Notes: a model not told the origin generated them from the letters alone. Positions 45,508 to 55,040 are shown, counted from the stretch's first letter. The stretch is 64,000 nt of DNA from Clostridia bacterium (GCA_016938675.1 JAFGUF010000031.1:264478-328477); one strand, 5' to 3'. Numbers and translations are program-made.

Positions 45508-47088
45508 TTACAATGGGAGCCTTATTCCAAACACTACAGACTTTTCGTTATTGCGTACATAGTATTCTCCATCATGCAGCTCAATAATATTTTTGGTGAT
45601 GGATAGCCCCAGCCCAGCGCCCTTTTCATCTGCGCCCTTTGCGAAAGAATCCCATATATGAGGGAGCAGAGCTTCATCAATAGGCGGGCCGTCATTTTCT
45701 ATTTTTACATGTGCCATGTTGTTTTCAATTGCAGCAGAAAGGCTAACAATTCCTTTTAAAGGAGTATGCTTTACGGCGTTGGAAATCAGATTGGATATAG
45801 CCTGCTCAATGCGCAGCTCGTCTCCGTCCATAATGGCGTTTTCCATTTTGATTTCTGTTTTCAGTGTATATTCGCCCTTTGTCATGTGGCCGTATTTTCC
45901 TATAAGGTCATCCAGCAGGTCTTTGAAATCAAACCGTGATTTAGTAATTTTGAATGTTCCGGCTTCCATCTGGGATAAATCCAGCAGGTCGTTTATTATA
46001 TGCCCCATTTTTCGGCATTCGCCCTCTATCGTATTAAGGTATGAGTCCTGTTCATCTTTGGTGTCGGCCACTCCATCCAGCAGCGCCTCTGTGTAATTGG
46101 CCACTATGGCTATCGGCGTCTTCAGCTCGTGGGAAACCTGAGCCACAAATTCGCGGCGAAGCTTATCTGTACGCTTTTCCTTCTGCAGCTCAGCCTTCAG
46201 CTTGCTAATGTTTGTTCCCAGCCTGTCCATCATGTGGTTTAGTGTGCTGCCCAGCTGCCCTATTTCGTCTTCGCGGCCTTTTTCGTATCGTATGCTGAAG
46301 TTCATATTCTCCATTGCAACTGCAATTTTTTTAAGCTCCTTTAATGGCCGTGTAACAATAAATGAAAGTATGATGGATGAAAGCAGCGCGAATAGCCCAC
46401 CTACTGCTATCATATATATGAAAAGGCGGTTAATGATCGCCAAATTTTGATTAAATGCCCGAAGGTCGAGCTTTACTGTAAGCAAATAGTCCTCTCCCAG
46501 TTTCATAGGCGTAGACCTGGTTATCCATTCGTTGTCTACTATCAGCGTGATCAGGAGCGGATTTTTCTGTATGAAATCAGGGATATTCTTATGGAAACGC
46601 AAGCTTCCTATATTTTCTTCATACCAGTTCGGCGTATGATATATGACAGTACCTTCTGAGTCTGCTATTTCTATTATCGCTCCGTGGCTTAAAGTAAGAG
46701 AGGTCAAAAGGTTGCTTATATTTATGGTCTGGATTATCTTCTCGTCATCAGGGTTGTCCACCAGATACTGCGAAAATGTGTGTGAGCCCTGCGTATAATA
46801 TCCCTGCTTGTTCTCGAAAGGCTCTACAACTTCTACCTTTATTTCAGAAACGGGATTCAAATACAGCTCCTTAAGGTCAATATCATAGTATTGGATTGTT
46901 GCTGCCAGATTGTCCTTTATTTCGTTCATTACGGACGTGCTGTATACTCGCGGCGCAATTATCCCTATGATTAAGAACCCTATGAGCAGAACAAAAGCAA
47001 TGGTCATAAAGCTAAGCCAGAACATTACAAAAGTGATGCTTCTGGCCTTGAACATTTTTTTAATCTTGTCTCGAACTTTTCCTGCCAT
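45508..47088 (-). CDS. sensor histidine kinase with HAMP domain
   Basis: A 526-residue membrane kinase. TM1 (about 18-48), an extracytoplasmic sensor of about 160 residues, TM2 (about 222-245), HAMP (RPLKELKKIAVAMENMNF region), then HisKA with phospho-His in SHELKTPIAIVANY. The ATPase domain has N box ISNLISNAVKHT, and G boxes GAGLGLSI. The sensor domain has no obvious family. It pairs with the response regulator directly upstream (four bases). The signal may concern envelope state; that is inference. Confidence 0.93.
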   Translation of the reverse strand: MAGKVRDKIKKMFKARSITFVMFWLSFMTIAFVLLIGFLIIGIIAPRVYSTSVMNEIKDNLAATIQYYDIDLKELYLNPVSEIKVEVVEPFENKQGYYTQGSHTFSQYLVDNPDDEKIIQTINISNLLTSLTLSHGAIIEIADSEGTVIYHTPNWYEENIGSLRFHKNIPDFIQKNPLLITLIVDNEWITRSTPMKLGEDYLLTVKLDLRAFNQNLAIINRLFIYMIAVGGLFALLSSIILSFIVTRPLKELKKIAVAMENMNFSIRYEKGREDEIGQLGSTLNHMMDRLGTNISKLKAELQKEKRTDKLRREFVAQVSHELKTPIAIVANYTEALLDGVADTKDEQDSYLNTIEGECRKMGHIINDLLDLSQMEAGTFKITKSRFDFKDLLDDLIGKYGHMTKGEYTLKTEIKMENAIMDGDELRIEQAISNLISNAVKHTPLKGIVSLSAAIENNMAHVKIENDGPPIDEALLPHIWDSFAKGADEKGAGLGLSITKNIIELHDGEYYVRNNEKSVVFGIRLPL

Positions 47089-47091
47089 TTG

Positions 47092-47778
47092 TTATTCCTC
47101 GTCATCCAGATGGAACTTATAGCCCATTGCCCGGACTGTTGCTATGTAGTTTCCGGCGCTCTTTAGTTTGTGGCGCAGCCGCTGCACAAAGGTGTCAACT
47201 GTTCGTTCGTCGCAGTCGTAGTCGTAGCCCCACACTCTTTCCAGTATCATATCCCGGCTTAATGCCTGGTCCTTGTTGTCGGTCAGGTACAATAGCAGGT
47301 CGTACTCCCTCGGAGTGAGGTCAATTATCTCGTCTTCCACACGTATTATTCTGGCGTTAGTATTTATATACAGCCTTCCCATGCTTATTTCCTTGTCCAT
47401 TGCTGCAATATTTTTCTTTTTAAGCACGGATTTTATGCGTACCATCAGCTCCTTCATGCTGAAGGGCTTAGGCACATACTGGTCAGCCCCGGACTCAAAA
47501 CCCTGTATCTTGTCTTCGGTGCTTGTTCTCGCAGTCAGCATTATTACAGGCACATTTTCGTGCATTTCTTTTATTTTCGCGCATATATCAAAGCCGCTCA
47601 TATAGGGCATCATAACGTCCAAGACGGCAAGGTCGAAAACATCATTTTCAATGATTTCCATTGCTTCTTTTCCGTCGGAAGCTATAAGAGGCGTATAGCC
47701 GTCTCTTTTAAGATACTTTACAATCATTTCTCTAAGCGCTTTTTCGTCCTCGGCGATCAGCACTTTTACATTATACAT
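47092..47778 (-). CDS. OmpR/PhoB-family response regulator
   Basis: A 228-residue regulator. The receiver has the acid pair EDE (9-11), the phospho-acceptor Asp in VLDVMMPYMSG (about 53) and Lys in VPKPFS. The C-terminal winged helix has LTPREYDLLLYL and RVWGYDYDCDERTVDTFVQRLRHKL in parts. It is the first gene of the two-component operon; the promoter TTGTCA (47830-47835) -17- TAAAAT (47807-47812) lies on the minus strand. Confidence 0.95.
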   Translation of the reverse strand: MYNVKVLIAEDEKALREMIVKYLKRDGYTPLIASDGKEAMEIIENDVFDLAVLDVMMPYMSGFDICAKIKEMHENVPVIMLTARTSTEDKIQGFESGADQYVPKPFSMKELMVRIKSVLKKKNIAAMDKEISMGRLYINTNARIIRVEDEIIDLTPREYDLLLYLTDNKDQALSRDMILERVWGYDYDCDERTVDTFVQRLRHKLKSAGNYIATVRAMGYKFHLDDEE

Positions 47779-47872
47779 GCACTATCACATCCTTTTTAGT
47801 AATTATATTTTAGCATTGTGTCAAATTTATGACAACATCATCTTATATTTGTAAACGGAAAATAAAAAAAGC

Positions 47873-47929
47873 TTGATAATTTTTATAGCAGTGGTATAAT
47901 ATAACCGTATTAATACAATTAATACGGTT
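47873..47929 (+). promoter_or_regulatory. promoter and perfect palindromic operator of the GntR-ABC operon
   Basis: TTGATA (47873-47878) and TATAAT (47895-47900), 16 apart. From 47903 to 47929 is a perfect 12-bp inverted repeat (arm AACCGTATTAAT, centre ACA). A partial half-site (GTACGATTGT) follows. The repeat begins at the transcription start region, a good place for repression by the GntR protein. Confidence 0.8.
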
Positions 47930-47957
47930 AGTACGATTGTAACAGAAAGGAGAAGAT

Positions 47958-48326
47958 ATGCTTTATATAAATAAATATTCTCCCACGCCAATATACCTGC
48001 AGATTATCGAGCAGTTCGAGCAGCTTATTTTTTCTGATGTTTTATCAGGGGAGGATCAGCTGCCATCTGTGCGAACGCTTGCTAAGGAGCTGGGTGTCAA
48101 CCCCAACACACTGCAGAGGGCGTACAATGAAATGGAGAATATGAAGCTATGCATCAGCGTGCCTGGCAGCGGCAGGTATGTATCAAAAGGGGCAAAGAAA
48201 ATACTAAGTGAAAAGAAACAGGCAAGCCTTAAGGGAATTAGGGAGATAATAAAGGACGCCAAATTGAGCGGCAGCACACTGGATGACATAATTAAAATCG
48301 TTAAAAAGGCGTATGAGGAGGCATAA
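47958..48326 (+). CDS. GntR-family (YtrA-type) regulator
   Basis: A 122-residue regulator of the short YtrA subgroup. The N-terminal winged helix spans about 10-75 (PTPIYLQIIEQFEQLIFSD, LPSVRTLAKELGVNPNTLQRAYNEME) and a short C-terminal helical tail serves dimer formation; there is no large ligand domain. YtrA proteins repress linked ABC transporter genes and often respond to cell-wall antibiotics. It lies one base before the ATPase gene's ATG at 48328. Confidence 0.92.
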   Translation: MLYINKYSPTPIYLQIIEQFEQLIFSDVLSGEDQLPSVRTLAKELGVNPNTLQRAYNEMENMKLCISVPGSGRYVSKGAKKILSEKKQASLKGIREIIKDAKLSGSTLDDIIKIVKKAYEEA

Positions 48327-48327
48327 T

Positions 48328-49236
48328 ATGATTGAGATAAAAAATATCAGTAAATCCTTTGACGAGGCAAAAGTGCTTGATGATATTACTTGCGAAGTAA
48401 AGCAGGGCACAATCTTCGGCATAGTTGGCTCCAACGGCGCCGGCAAGTCTACCCTGCTTAGGGTGATATCCGGCGTGTATGACCCGGAAGCGGGAAGCAT
48501 TGCCTACAACGGAACGGAACTGGATAATAAACTTATCAATACGCCTGATATCCTTTTTTTGAGCGATGAGATACATTATGAGCCTAGCGAAACCATAAAC
48601 AATCTTTCAAAAAGGTACAAGCTATTCTATAACAATTTCAGCGATGGAAAATTAAATGTGCTGCTTGAAATGTTTAACCTGAAAAGGAATACCAGAATAG
48701 AGAAACTATCAAAAGGAATGAAAAAGCAAGCGGTGCTTTCGATTGCGCTGGCATGCCAGCCGGAGTTTTTATTTTTGGATGAGACTCTGGATGGCCTTGA
48801 CCCTATTATGCGCATCAACGCAAAGAAAATGATATTCGATGAAATATTAGAGAGGCAGATGACGGTAGTCATTGCGTCGCATTCGCTTAAGGAACTGGAG
48901 GATATGTGTGACAACCTGGCAATGTTGCACGAGGGCAAGATAGTGGTGCAGGGGAATGTGGACAGCCTTAAAGGCCAGTTGATTAAAATTCGCTGCGCTT
49001 TTGAAGGCAGTGTAGCAAAAGAAGACTTCAAGGATATGGAGATATACAGCATTGAAAGCAATGGCAAACTATATACAATAGTTGCATCAGGCGACGAAGA
49101 GAAGATTAAGGCAAAGATAAGCGGAATGAACCCCATGTATATTGAGGTTTTGCCTGTATCAGTTGAGGAGACTTTTGTTATCAGGCTGCAGCTTGCGGGC
49201 TACGGCAGCCATATGGATTGGAGGAGCGAGAAATGA
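48328..49236 (+). CDS. ABC transporter ATPase
   Basis: A 302-residue ATPase. Walker A GSNGAGKSTLL, signature LSKGMKKQAVLSIALA (a variant with KGM), Walker B FLFLDETLDGLDP and switch His in IASHSLKEL. The C-terminal part is longer than in simple ATPases. The start at 48328 has GAGGAGG. Its TGA overlaps the permease start (ATGA). It drives the membrane partner that follows. Confidence 0.92.
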   Translation: MIEIKNISKSFDEAKVLDDITCEVKQGTIFGIVGSNGAGKSTLLRVISGVYDPEAGSIAYNGTELDNKLINTPDILFLSDEIHYEPSETINNLSKRYKLFYNNFSDGKLNVLLEMFNLKRNTRIEKLSKGMKKQAVLSIALACQPEFLFLDETLDGLDPIMRINAKKMIFDEILERQMTVVIASHSLKELEDMCDNLAMLHEGKIVVQGNVDSLKGQLIKIRCAFEGSVAKEDFKDMEIYSIESNGKLYTIVASGDEEKIKAKISGMNPMYIEVLPVSVEETFVIRLQLAGYGSHMDWRSEK

Positions 49237-51329
49237 AGAAATTCTTTGACAGAGGAATATTTATAAAGACACTGCGGGAGCTTTTCTATCTGAATATTCT
49301 GCTTGTCTTTATCGGAGCAGTTCTGGTAGTACTAACCAGGGAAACAGCGGTGCATCAGATGATGGGATATGCTGGTCGTTCCATCTCCTATAATTTTGCA
49401 GGCGGAGCGCTGATTTTTGTCGCAATTCTAGGGGGATTTGCCCTCTCTGCTACTGCACTGTCTTTCACATGGAACAGAAAAAAGGCGGACTTTGAGTATG
49501 CGCTTCCTGTCACCAAAGGGGCGCTTTATGCATCAAAGGCGCTGGCGGTAATTTCTTCCCTTGCGGCGGTGATGGCTATTATAACGGGATTGGGCTTTGC
49601 ACTGTCGGTTAAATATCTGGGCAGGTTTGTCTTCGTCAGCGATATGCTTAGTGACTTGCTAAACAGCTTTATTTTTGCTCTTATAATAGTGGGTGCTGTA
49701 TTCCTTGCAGCAAGCGTAACGGGCAAAGTACTGTCGGCAGGTATTCTTTCCATTGGTATAATTACAATTCCGCTATTGCTTCCTGTTATAAGATACTATT
49801 CAATGCTTCGCATTGCAGGATTTGATGATAGTATGGGACAGTTTATTCTTATCAGGCGTTCGCTATATCTACCCATAAATTTGCTTTTATCGCAGGCGCC
49901 CGGGATAAATTTCAACAGGTACTTAGGCGGAATTTTATTTTCTTTTTTCTTAGCAGTTGCATATCTTGCCTTTGGATATTTCCTTTTCAAAAAGCGCAGC
50001 GGAGACCTGACGGGAAACCACACAAATAGCAAATTATTGCACTATATTATCATGGCGCTTATTCCCTTCGCTATGCTCAATATCGCTACTATCAGCGCGC
50101 TGGATTACAAGTTAGAAATTATATTTAGAAAAACTAGATATATCTACGAGATGCTTACGTACATCGGAGCGTCAATTATATTGATGTTCGCCTATGATTT
50201 ACTTGTACACAGAAAGCTAAGGCCTAAAAACCGGATTATATGGCTGTTTATACCTCTGGCTTTGGCTGCGTTCCTTCTTAACATTGGAGTTCAGGACTTA
50301 GTATTGAATGAACAGGAAAAGGATATACCTACGGAGAATGTTAAGAGTGTAAATATATTTTCATATGACGAAGTCTTCTCGATAGTGTTTGTATCAAACA
50401 TGATGCCGTACGGATATATAAACGCCAGTGAAGTTGATATCACAGATGAGGAAATAATAACAGAACTTGTAAGCTTGTATAATGAAAGAAAAGATGAAGA
50501 CTGGGGAAATTATATGCCTGCATTTGTAAAATTTAATCTGAAAAGCGGAAGGTCTATTTATAAATGGGTTTTCCTTGATAACGATTATGATTACCCTACA
50601 GATACTTTTGTGGGAAATACCTTTACAAAGATACAGCAGCTTCCGGATTATTCAGAAAAATTTTACGATAACATTTCACCTAATAATGTGGCTACCGTAA
50701 GCAACAAGGAAGAGATTGTTAATGCAAAACTGGAAGCTGAGCTTAAGGAAGTATATACTGTCTTTGATTCCGAGTATGATGCATTGCCGCTGGAAGAGAA
50801 GGTGATGTCAGTTGATATGCGCGGCCATATGCCAACAGAATGGTTGCTGAATAAAAGAGAAGTTGCTGTAGTTGGAAAGCTTTATGTAAGAGGTAGAGTC
50901 AGCGGACTGGATGTGGTTGACACATACTTTATTACCTTTGATTATACACCCAAGGCAGCTATTAGCTATATGGAAGCTGTGAACATGATGAATTTTGTTG
51001 ATGCCGAAACCGTTATAAAGGGCATTGAGCCGGGAGCTATGGGAAACATACGGCATCTGTCGCTTAGTTTCCTTAACACGGAGGAGCCAATGGAAGACGC
51101 CATGGTATTCAACAGAAAAGATGATTTAGAGGCAAAATACTTCTTCAGGGCAATAGATGCCTTGCGTGAAAACGGGCTGAAGGAACCGAAAGCAGATAGT
51201 ATAATTCTGAAGCTGCAGTATTATGACGGCAATGTGGGAAACTATATGGATATATATATAAGCGTAGCGGAAGATGAAATGAATGAGCTTATAGATATTT
51301 ATAATGAGTGGCAGGAAAGCAGAGAATAA
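49233..51329 (+). CDS. ABC-2-like permease with large C-terminal ectodomain
   Basis: A 698-residue permease. Helices in the first 360 residues form two groups, around 17-240 and 275-365, with the start MKKFFDRGIFIKTLRELFYLN typical of Clostridial ABC permeases. The last 320 residues are hydrophilic and follow the final helix, so they are probably extracytoplasmic. GGAGGAG precedes the start. With the YtrA-type repressor and ATPase it forms a BcrAB/YtrBCDE-like unit. Export of a compound or sensing of envelope damage is possible; the substrate is unknown. Confidence 0.82.
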   Translation: MKKFFDRGIFIKTLRELFYLNILLVFIGAVLVVLTRETAVHQMMGYAGRSISYNFAGGALIFVAILGGFALSATALSFTWNRKKADFEYALPVTKGALYASKALAVISSLAAVMAIITGLGFALSVKYLGRFVFVSDMLSDLLNSFIFALIIVGAVFLAASVTGKVLSAGILSIGIITIPLLLPVIRYYSMLRIAGFDDSMGQFILIRRSLYLPINLLLSQAPGINFNRYLGGILFSFFLAVAYLAFGYFLFKKRSGDLTGNHTNSKLLHYIIMALIPFAMLNIATISALDYKLEIIFRKTRYIYEMLTYIGASIILMFAYDLLVHRKLRPKNRIIWLFIPLALAAFLLNIGVQDLVLNEQEKDIPTENVKSVNIFSYDEVFSIVFVSNMMPYGYINASEVDITDEEIITELVSLYNERKDEDWGNYMPAFVKFNLKSGRSIYKWVFLDNDYDYPTDTFVGNTFTKIQQLPDYSEKFYDNISPNNVATVSNKEEIVNAKLEAELKEVYTVFDSEYDALPLEEKVMSVDMRGHMPTEWLLNKREVAVVGKLYVRGRVSGLDVVDTYFITFDYTPKAAISYMEAVNMMNFVDAETVIKGIEPGAMGNIRHLSLSFLNTEEPMEDAMVFNRKDDLEAKYFFRAIDALRENGLKEPKADSIILKLQYYDGNVGNYMDIYISVAEDEMNELIDIYNEWQESRE

Positions 51330-51355
51330 TAATCATACAGTATTATATTCTGAGA

Positions 51356-51382
51356 AAAGAGGGCTTAAGCCCTCTTTTTTAT
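51356..51382 (+). terminator. terminator of the GntR-ABC operon
   Basis: AAAGAGGGCTT-AAGCCCTCTTTTTT perfect stem with T tract. Confidence 0.88.
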
Positions 51383-51618
51383 TCAAAAATGGCATTCAAG
51401 TGTCGCCTAGGGGGTCTATATACTTATTGCAGTAGTAAATAAAAAATGTTAAAATAATTTTAATGGTTAACGGACACATTTTAGCCTGATATATGAAATA
51501 AAAACAATGTTTACGTATTGCAAATTATGTGTATACACATTTTATCAGAGGATAATACAGCGAAAGCTGACAAATATAATTGCAAATGAACAATAACGTA
51601 AAATGAAAGGAAGAAACT
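51383..51618. promoter_or_regulatory. leader region of the SPFH gene with 14-bp palindrome
   Basis: About 240 bases without a gene. The perfect palindrome ATGTGTATACACAT (51527-51540) sits 18 bases from TTGCAA (51518-51523) and just before TTATCA, so it may be a regulator site inside a promoter. The rest is AT-rich, with no RNA gene that I can see. Confidence 0.45.
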
Positions 51619-52734
51619 ATGGGGAAAATAGGTGATTTTATCAGGAGTGAATTGATTAATATTATCGAGTGGACAGATGATTCACAAGATACTATGGTAT
51701 ATCAATTTCCTGTACATGACAATGAAATTAAAAACGGAGCTCAGCTTACAGTAAGGCCGTCTCAGTCAGCGGTATTTGTATCAGAGGGACAGATAGCCGA
51801 TGTTTTCGGTCCGGGCAGATATGTGCTTGAGACTAAGAACCTGCCGGTATTGGCTACCTTGCAGGGATGGAAATACGGATTTGATTCACCCTTTAAGGCT
51901 GAAGTTTATTTCGTAAATACAAAGCAGTTCTTGGATCAGAAGTGGGGAACAAAAAACCCGATTATGATGCGTGACGCTGAATTCGGAATGCTGCGCCTGC
52001 GTGCATTTGGTATTTATTCATTCTCAGTTGATGACCCTGCCAAATTCATGAAGGAAGTTTTCGGAACAAACTCAATGTACACTGTTGATGATGTATCCGG
52101 CCAGCTGAAAAGATCAATAGTATCAGGCATCTCTGATATGCTGGGCGAAAGCAATATACCCGCTATGGACTTAGCAGCCAATTATGATGAACTGAGCCAG
52201 GGCGCTCTTGTTAAGCTGCAGGATAGGTTTAACCCGTTAGGGCTTAAAATAATGCAGTTCTACATTGAGAATATTTCTCTGCCTGAAGAAGTGGAAAAGA
52301 TGCTCGACCAGAGGACATCGATGGGCGTAATCGGCGACATGGGCAAGTACACTCAGTTCCAGGCTGCGCAGGCATTGCGTGACGCCGCACAAAACGAAGG
52401 CGGCGGAATGGCAGGAGCCGGCGTTGGATTGGGAGCAGGCAGCGTGCTTGGCCAGGCCATGGCACAATCAATGAACCAAGGCCAGCAGCAGGCGACCACA
52501 GCTTGCCCGCATTGCGGAGCAGGCGTTCCTCAGGGAAGCAAATTCTGCCCAAGCTGCGGCAAGAAGGCAACGATTTCTAAGGTTGCCTGCGTAAAGTGCG
52601 GTGCACAGATAAACGAAGGCGCAAAGTTCTGCCCGGACTGCGGACAGAGCCAGGAGGCAGTAAAGTGCGCAAGCTGCGGAGCAAGCATGCCGGCAGGTAC
52701 AAAATTCTGCCCGGACTGCGGAGCGAAAGCATAA
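51619..52734 (+). CDS. SPFH-domain protein with C-terminal zinc ribbons (YdjI-like)
   Basis: A 371-residue protein. The SPFH/band-7 domain spans about 20-255 (LTVRPSQSAVFVSEGQIADVFGPGRYVLET, LRAFGIYSFSVDDPAKFM, FNPLGLKIMQFYIENISLPEE in parts), the subtype once called virion core protein-like and including B. subtilis YdjI. A Gly/Ala/Gln linker leads to three zinc ribbons, CPHCG..CPSCG, CVKCG..CPDCG and CASCG..CPDCG. YdjI proteins gather at the membrane with YdjG/YdjH and recruit PspA. The next gene is YdjG-like; no pspA is in the window. Strong AAAGGAAG precedes the ATG. Confidence 0.88.
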   Translation: MGKIGDFIRSELINIIEWTDDSQDTMVYQFPVHDNEIKNGAQLTVRPSQSAVFVSEGQIADVFGPGRYVLETKNLPVLATLQGWKYGFDSPFKAEVYFVNTKQFLDQKWGTKNPIMMRDAEFGMLRLRAFGIYSFSVDDPAKFMKEVFGTNSMYTVDDVSGQLKRSIVSGISDMLGESNIPAMDLAANYDELSQGALVKLQDRFNPLGLKIMQFYIENISLPEEVEKMLDQRTSMGVIGDMGKYTQFQAAQALRDAAQNEGGGMAGAGVGLGAGSVLGQAMAQSMNQGQQQATTACPHCGAGVPQGSKFCPSCGKKATISKVACVKCGAQINEGAKFCPDCGQSQEAVKCASCGASMPAGTKFCPDCGAKA

Positions 52735-52747
52735 AATAATTGATTGA

Positions 52748-52782
52748 GCAGTATAGCCCTTATTTGGGCTATACTTTGCTTT
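52748..52782 (+). terminator. hairpin between the SPFH gene and its partner
   Basis: AGTATAGCCC-TTATTT-GGGCTATACT followed by TTGCTTTT; a partial terminator that could set the ratio of the two proteins. Confidence 0.65.
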
Positions 52783-52799
52783 TATTAAGGAGACGTTTC

Positions 52800-53903
52800 A
52801 TGGAAAATGACATTATAAAAGATACCGATAAGTTTCCTTGCCCGTCCTGCGGCGGAAATATGCATTTTGACCCGGAAAGCGGAATGCTAAAATGCGAATA
52901 CTGCGACAACACTTCCGATTTTGAAAAGCTCAATGATGAAATAAAGGAATATGATTTCAGAAAGGTTGACGAGCAGGAAGTGCCTGTAGGTGAGTGGGCA
53001 GGGGATTCGATCAACATTAAGTGCGAAAGCTGCGGAGCGCAGACTGTTATAACAGACGACACCATAAGCCGCGAATGTGCATTCTGCGGTTCATCACATA
53101 TAGTTAAACTAGAGGAGATGAAGGGCATATCTCCGGAATCTGTTATTCCTTTTTCAATTACTAAAAAGCAGGCTACAGAGTCTCTTTCAAAATGGCTGGG
53201 CAAGAGGATGATGGCGCCGAGGAAGCTGAAGAAGGAAAGCAGAAAAGACAAGTTTAAAGGAATGTATATCCCCTACTGGACATATGACAGCGACACGGTA
53301 TATACGTATACAGCTCAGGCAGGAGATTACTACTATGTAACCGAGACTGTCCGCGGAGCAGACGGCAAGATGTCCACTCAGCAGGTCAGGAAAATTCGGT
53401 GGAGGATGGTTAGCGGGGCATCGGCGAAATATTTCGACGACATTCAGGTATACGCTACAAACAAGGTGGAAAAGGGATTGCTTAAAAGGACGGAGCCATA
53501 TGGGCTGGGCAAGCTTCATCCGTTCCAGGCGCAGTTCTTATCCGGCTTTAATGCGGAAAGATACAGCATAGATGTAAAGGAAGGCTGGAAGGAAGCAGAG
53601 CAGTATATTCTGTCCGTTCTGCGTGATGACGTGCGCCAGGCTGTCCATGCCGACGAAATAAGAAACATCGTGCTTAATGTAAACCATAAAGCCATAAAGT
53701 ACAAGCATATTCTTGTTCCGCTTTGGATAGCGGGATACACATACGCCGGCAAGAAGTATCAGGTGATGGTAAACGGCGAGAACGGAAAGATAGCAGGTAG
53801 AGCGCCTGTAAGCGCATGGAAGGTGCTGATGCTGATACTTGGAATAGCTGCATTTATCGCTTTGCTGTACTGGCTGTTCACTTCAGGCTCACCTCCGATG
53901 TAA
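52800..53903 (+). CDS. zinc-ribbon membrane protein (YdjG-like)
   Basis: A 367-residue protein. Two zinc ribbons lie at the N-terminus: CPSCGGNMHFDPESGMLKC with CEYC, then CESCG..CAFCG. They are followed by VIPFSITKKQATESLSKWLGKR and a beta-rich domain (FKGMYIPYWTYDSDT). One transmembrane helix is at the very end (about 340-360). This order matches B. subtilis YdjG, which places the SPFH protein YdjI and PspA at the membrane. AAGGAGA precedes the ATG at 52800; a longer frame starts at 52740 but runs through the hairpin. Role in envelope stress is inferred from the homologue. Confidence 0.8.
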   Translation: MENDIIKDTDKFPCPSCGGNMHFDPESGMLKCEYCDNTSDFEKLNDEIKEYDFRKVDEQEVPVGEWAGDSINIKCESCGAQTVITDDTISRECAFCGSSHIVKLEEMKGISPESVIPFSITKKQATESLSKWLGKRMMAPRKLKKESRKDKFKGMYIPYWTYDSDTVYTYTAQAGDYYYVTETVRGADGKMSTQQVRKIRWRMVSGASAKYFDDIQVYATNKVEKGLLKRTEPYGLGKLHPFQAQFLSGFNAERYSIDVKEGWKEAEQYILSVLRDDVRQAVHADEIRNIVLNVNHKAIKYKHILVPLWIAGYTYAGKKYQVMVNGENGKIAGRAPVSAWKVLMLILGIAAFIALLYWLFTSGSPPM

Positions 53904-53924
53904 TTATAAGGACAAAATAATATT

Positions 53925-54725
53925 GTGATAGACTATCATATACATACAAAAATATCACCTGACGCCGAACAGGCGTTGGGTGATGTTGTAAATAAAGCAA
54001 GAGAAATAGGCATAACGCATATAGCAATTACCGACCACTATGAATTTATGGACGGAGTATTCTACGACAGATGGAAAATTCGCGACCTCGAAAAATACGG
54101 CCGTGAAATAGATGAGTACAATAAAAAATACACGGATATCTATATAGCAAAAGGCATAGAGATAGGCCATATAAACAGAAAAAAAGATGAAATATCAAAA
54201 GTGCTCGATACTATAGAATTTGATTTCATCATAGATTCTGCCCACTTTGTGGATGAAGTTGACCCCTATTACCCTGAATACTATGTGGGGAAAACAAAGG
54301 AGCAGGCATACTATGATTACCTGCGAGAAATATTAGGCAGTATCGATTATATGGATGACAGAGTTAGCGTAATAGGCCACATAGGCTATGCAGCTAGGTA
54401 TTCCCCCTATGAAGACTATAGGCTCCGATACGAGGACTACAAAGATGTTATTGATGAGCTGCTTATCAAGGCTGTTAAGCGGGGAATAGGAATTGAAATT
54501 AACACTTCAAATTTTGGCAGACAGCGTGATGAAGTCATGCCCCCTGTATCCATAATAAAAAGATATAGGCAGCTAGGCGGCGAAATAATAACCATAGGTT
54601 CCGATGCCCATAGAGTCAATGACATTGGAAAGGGATTTGAAGTTGCAAGACAGATAGCGCTGGAGGCAGGGTTTAAATACATAAGTATATTTAAGAATCT
54701 AAAGGAGGAAAAAATACCTCTTTAA
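53925..54725 (+). CDS. PHP-family histidinol phosphatase-like hydrolase
   Basis: A 266-residue PHP phosphoesterase. Metal ligands are in DYHIHTKIS, ITDHYEF, KGIEIGH, DSAHFVD, GHIGYAAR and GSDAHRVND. This is the HisK subgroup, which splits histidinol phosphate in histidine synthesis in Bacillota; other phosphoester substrates are possible because no his genes are near. The start is the GTG at 53925, the first codon that gives the family N-terminus. Confidence 0.87.
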   Translation: MIDYHIHTKISPDAEQALGDVVNKAREIGITHIAITDHYEFMDGVFYDRWKIRDLEKYGREIDEYNKKYTDIYIAKGIEIGHINRKKDEISKVLDTIEFDFIIDSAHFVDEVDPYYPEYYVGKTKEQAYYDYLREILGSIDYMDDRVSVIGHIGYAARYSPYEDYRLRYEDYKDVIDELLIKAVKRGIGIEINTSNFGRQRDEVMPPVSIIKRYRQLGGEIITIGSDAHRVNDIGKGFEVARQIALEAGFKYISIFKNLKEEKIPL

Positions 54726-54745
54726 TGGGAAAGGGAGCCTAACGC

Positions 54746-55036
54746 ATGAAAACAAAACTAGTTTCTATATTAAGCGGGCTTTCTATGATTGCGATTTTTG
54801 TGTTTGCTGTCGTTCAGCTGAATAAATCAAGAAGTTTACTGGCAATCTTCGCGATTTTTATATTGTTTATTCCAATGTACTTTCTCTTTGCTGCACTGGT
54901 ACAGGGCAAGTACAAAAAGAGCGATAAAAAAGCTGAAGATAAAAATAGCAGAAAAAAGGCAAAGCAAAGGGACTGGAAAGAGGGCGATTTCGGTAAGGTT
55001 CTTGAATTTCCGTCCGATAAGAAGAAAAAAGGTTGA
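54746..55036 (+). CDS. small membrane protein, unknown
   Basis: A 96-residue protein with two hydrophobic helices (about 5-25 and 33-53), then a very Lys-rich cytosolic tail ending DKKKKG. AAAGGGAG precedes the ATG. It follows the PHP gene by 20 bases and shares its terminator, so the two are co-transcribed. No family is recognised. Confidence 0.6.
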   Translation: MKTKLVSILSGLSMIAIFVFAVVQLNKSRSLLAIFAIFILFIPMYFLFAALVQGKYKKSDKKAEDKNSRKKAKQRDWKEGDFGKVLEFPSDKKKKG

Positions 55037-55040
55037 GAAA

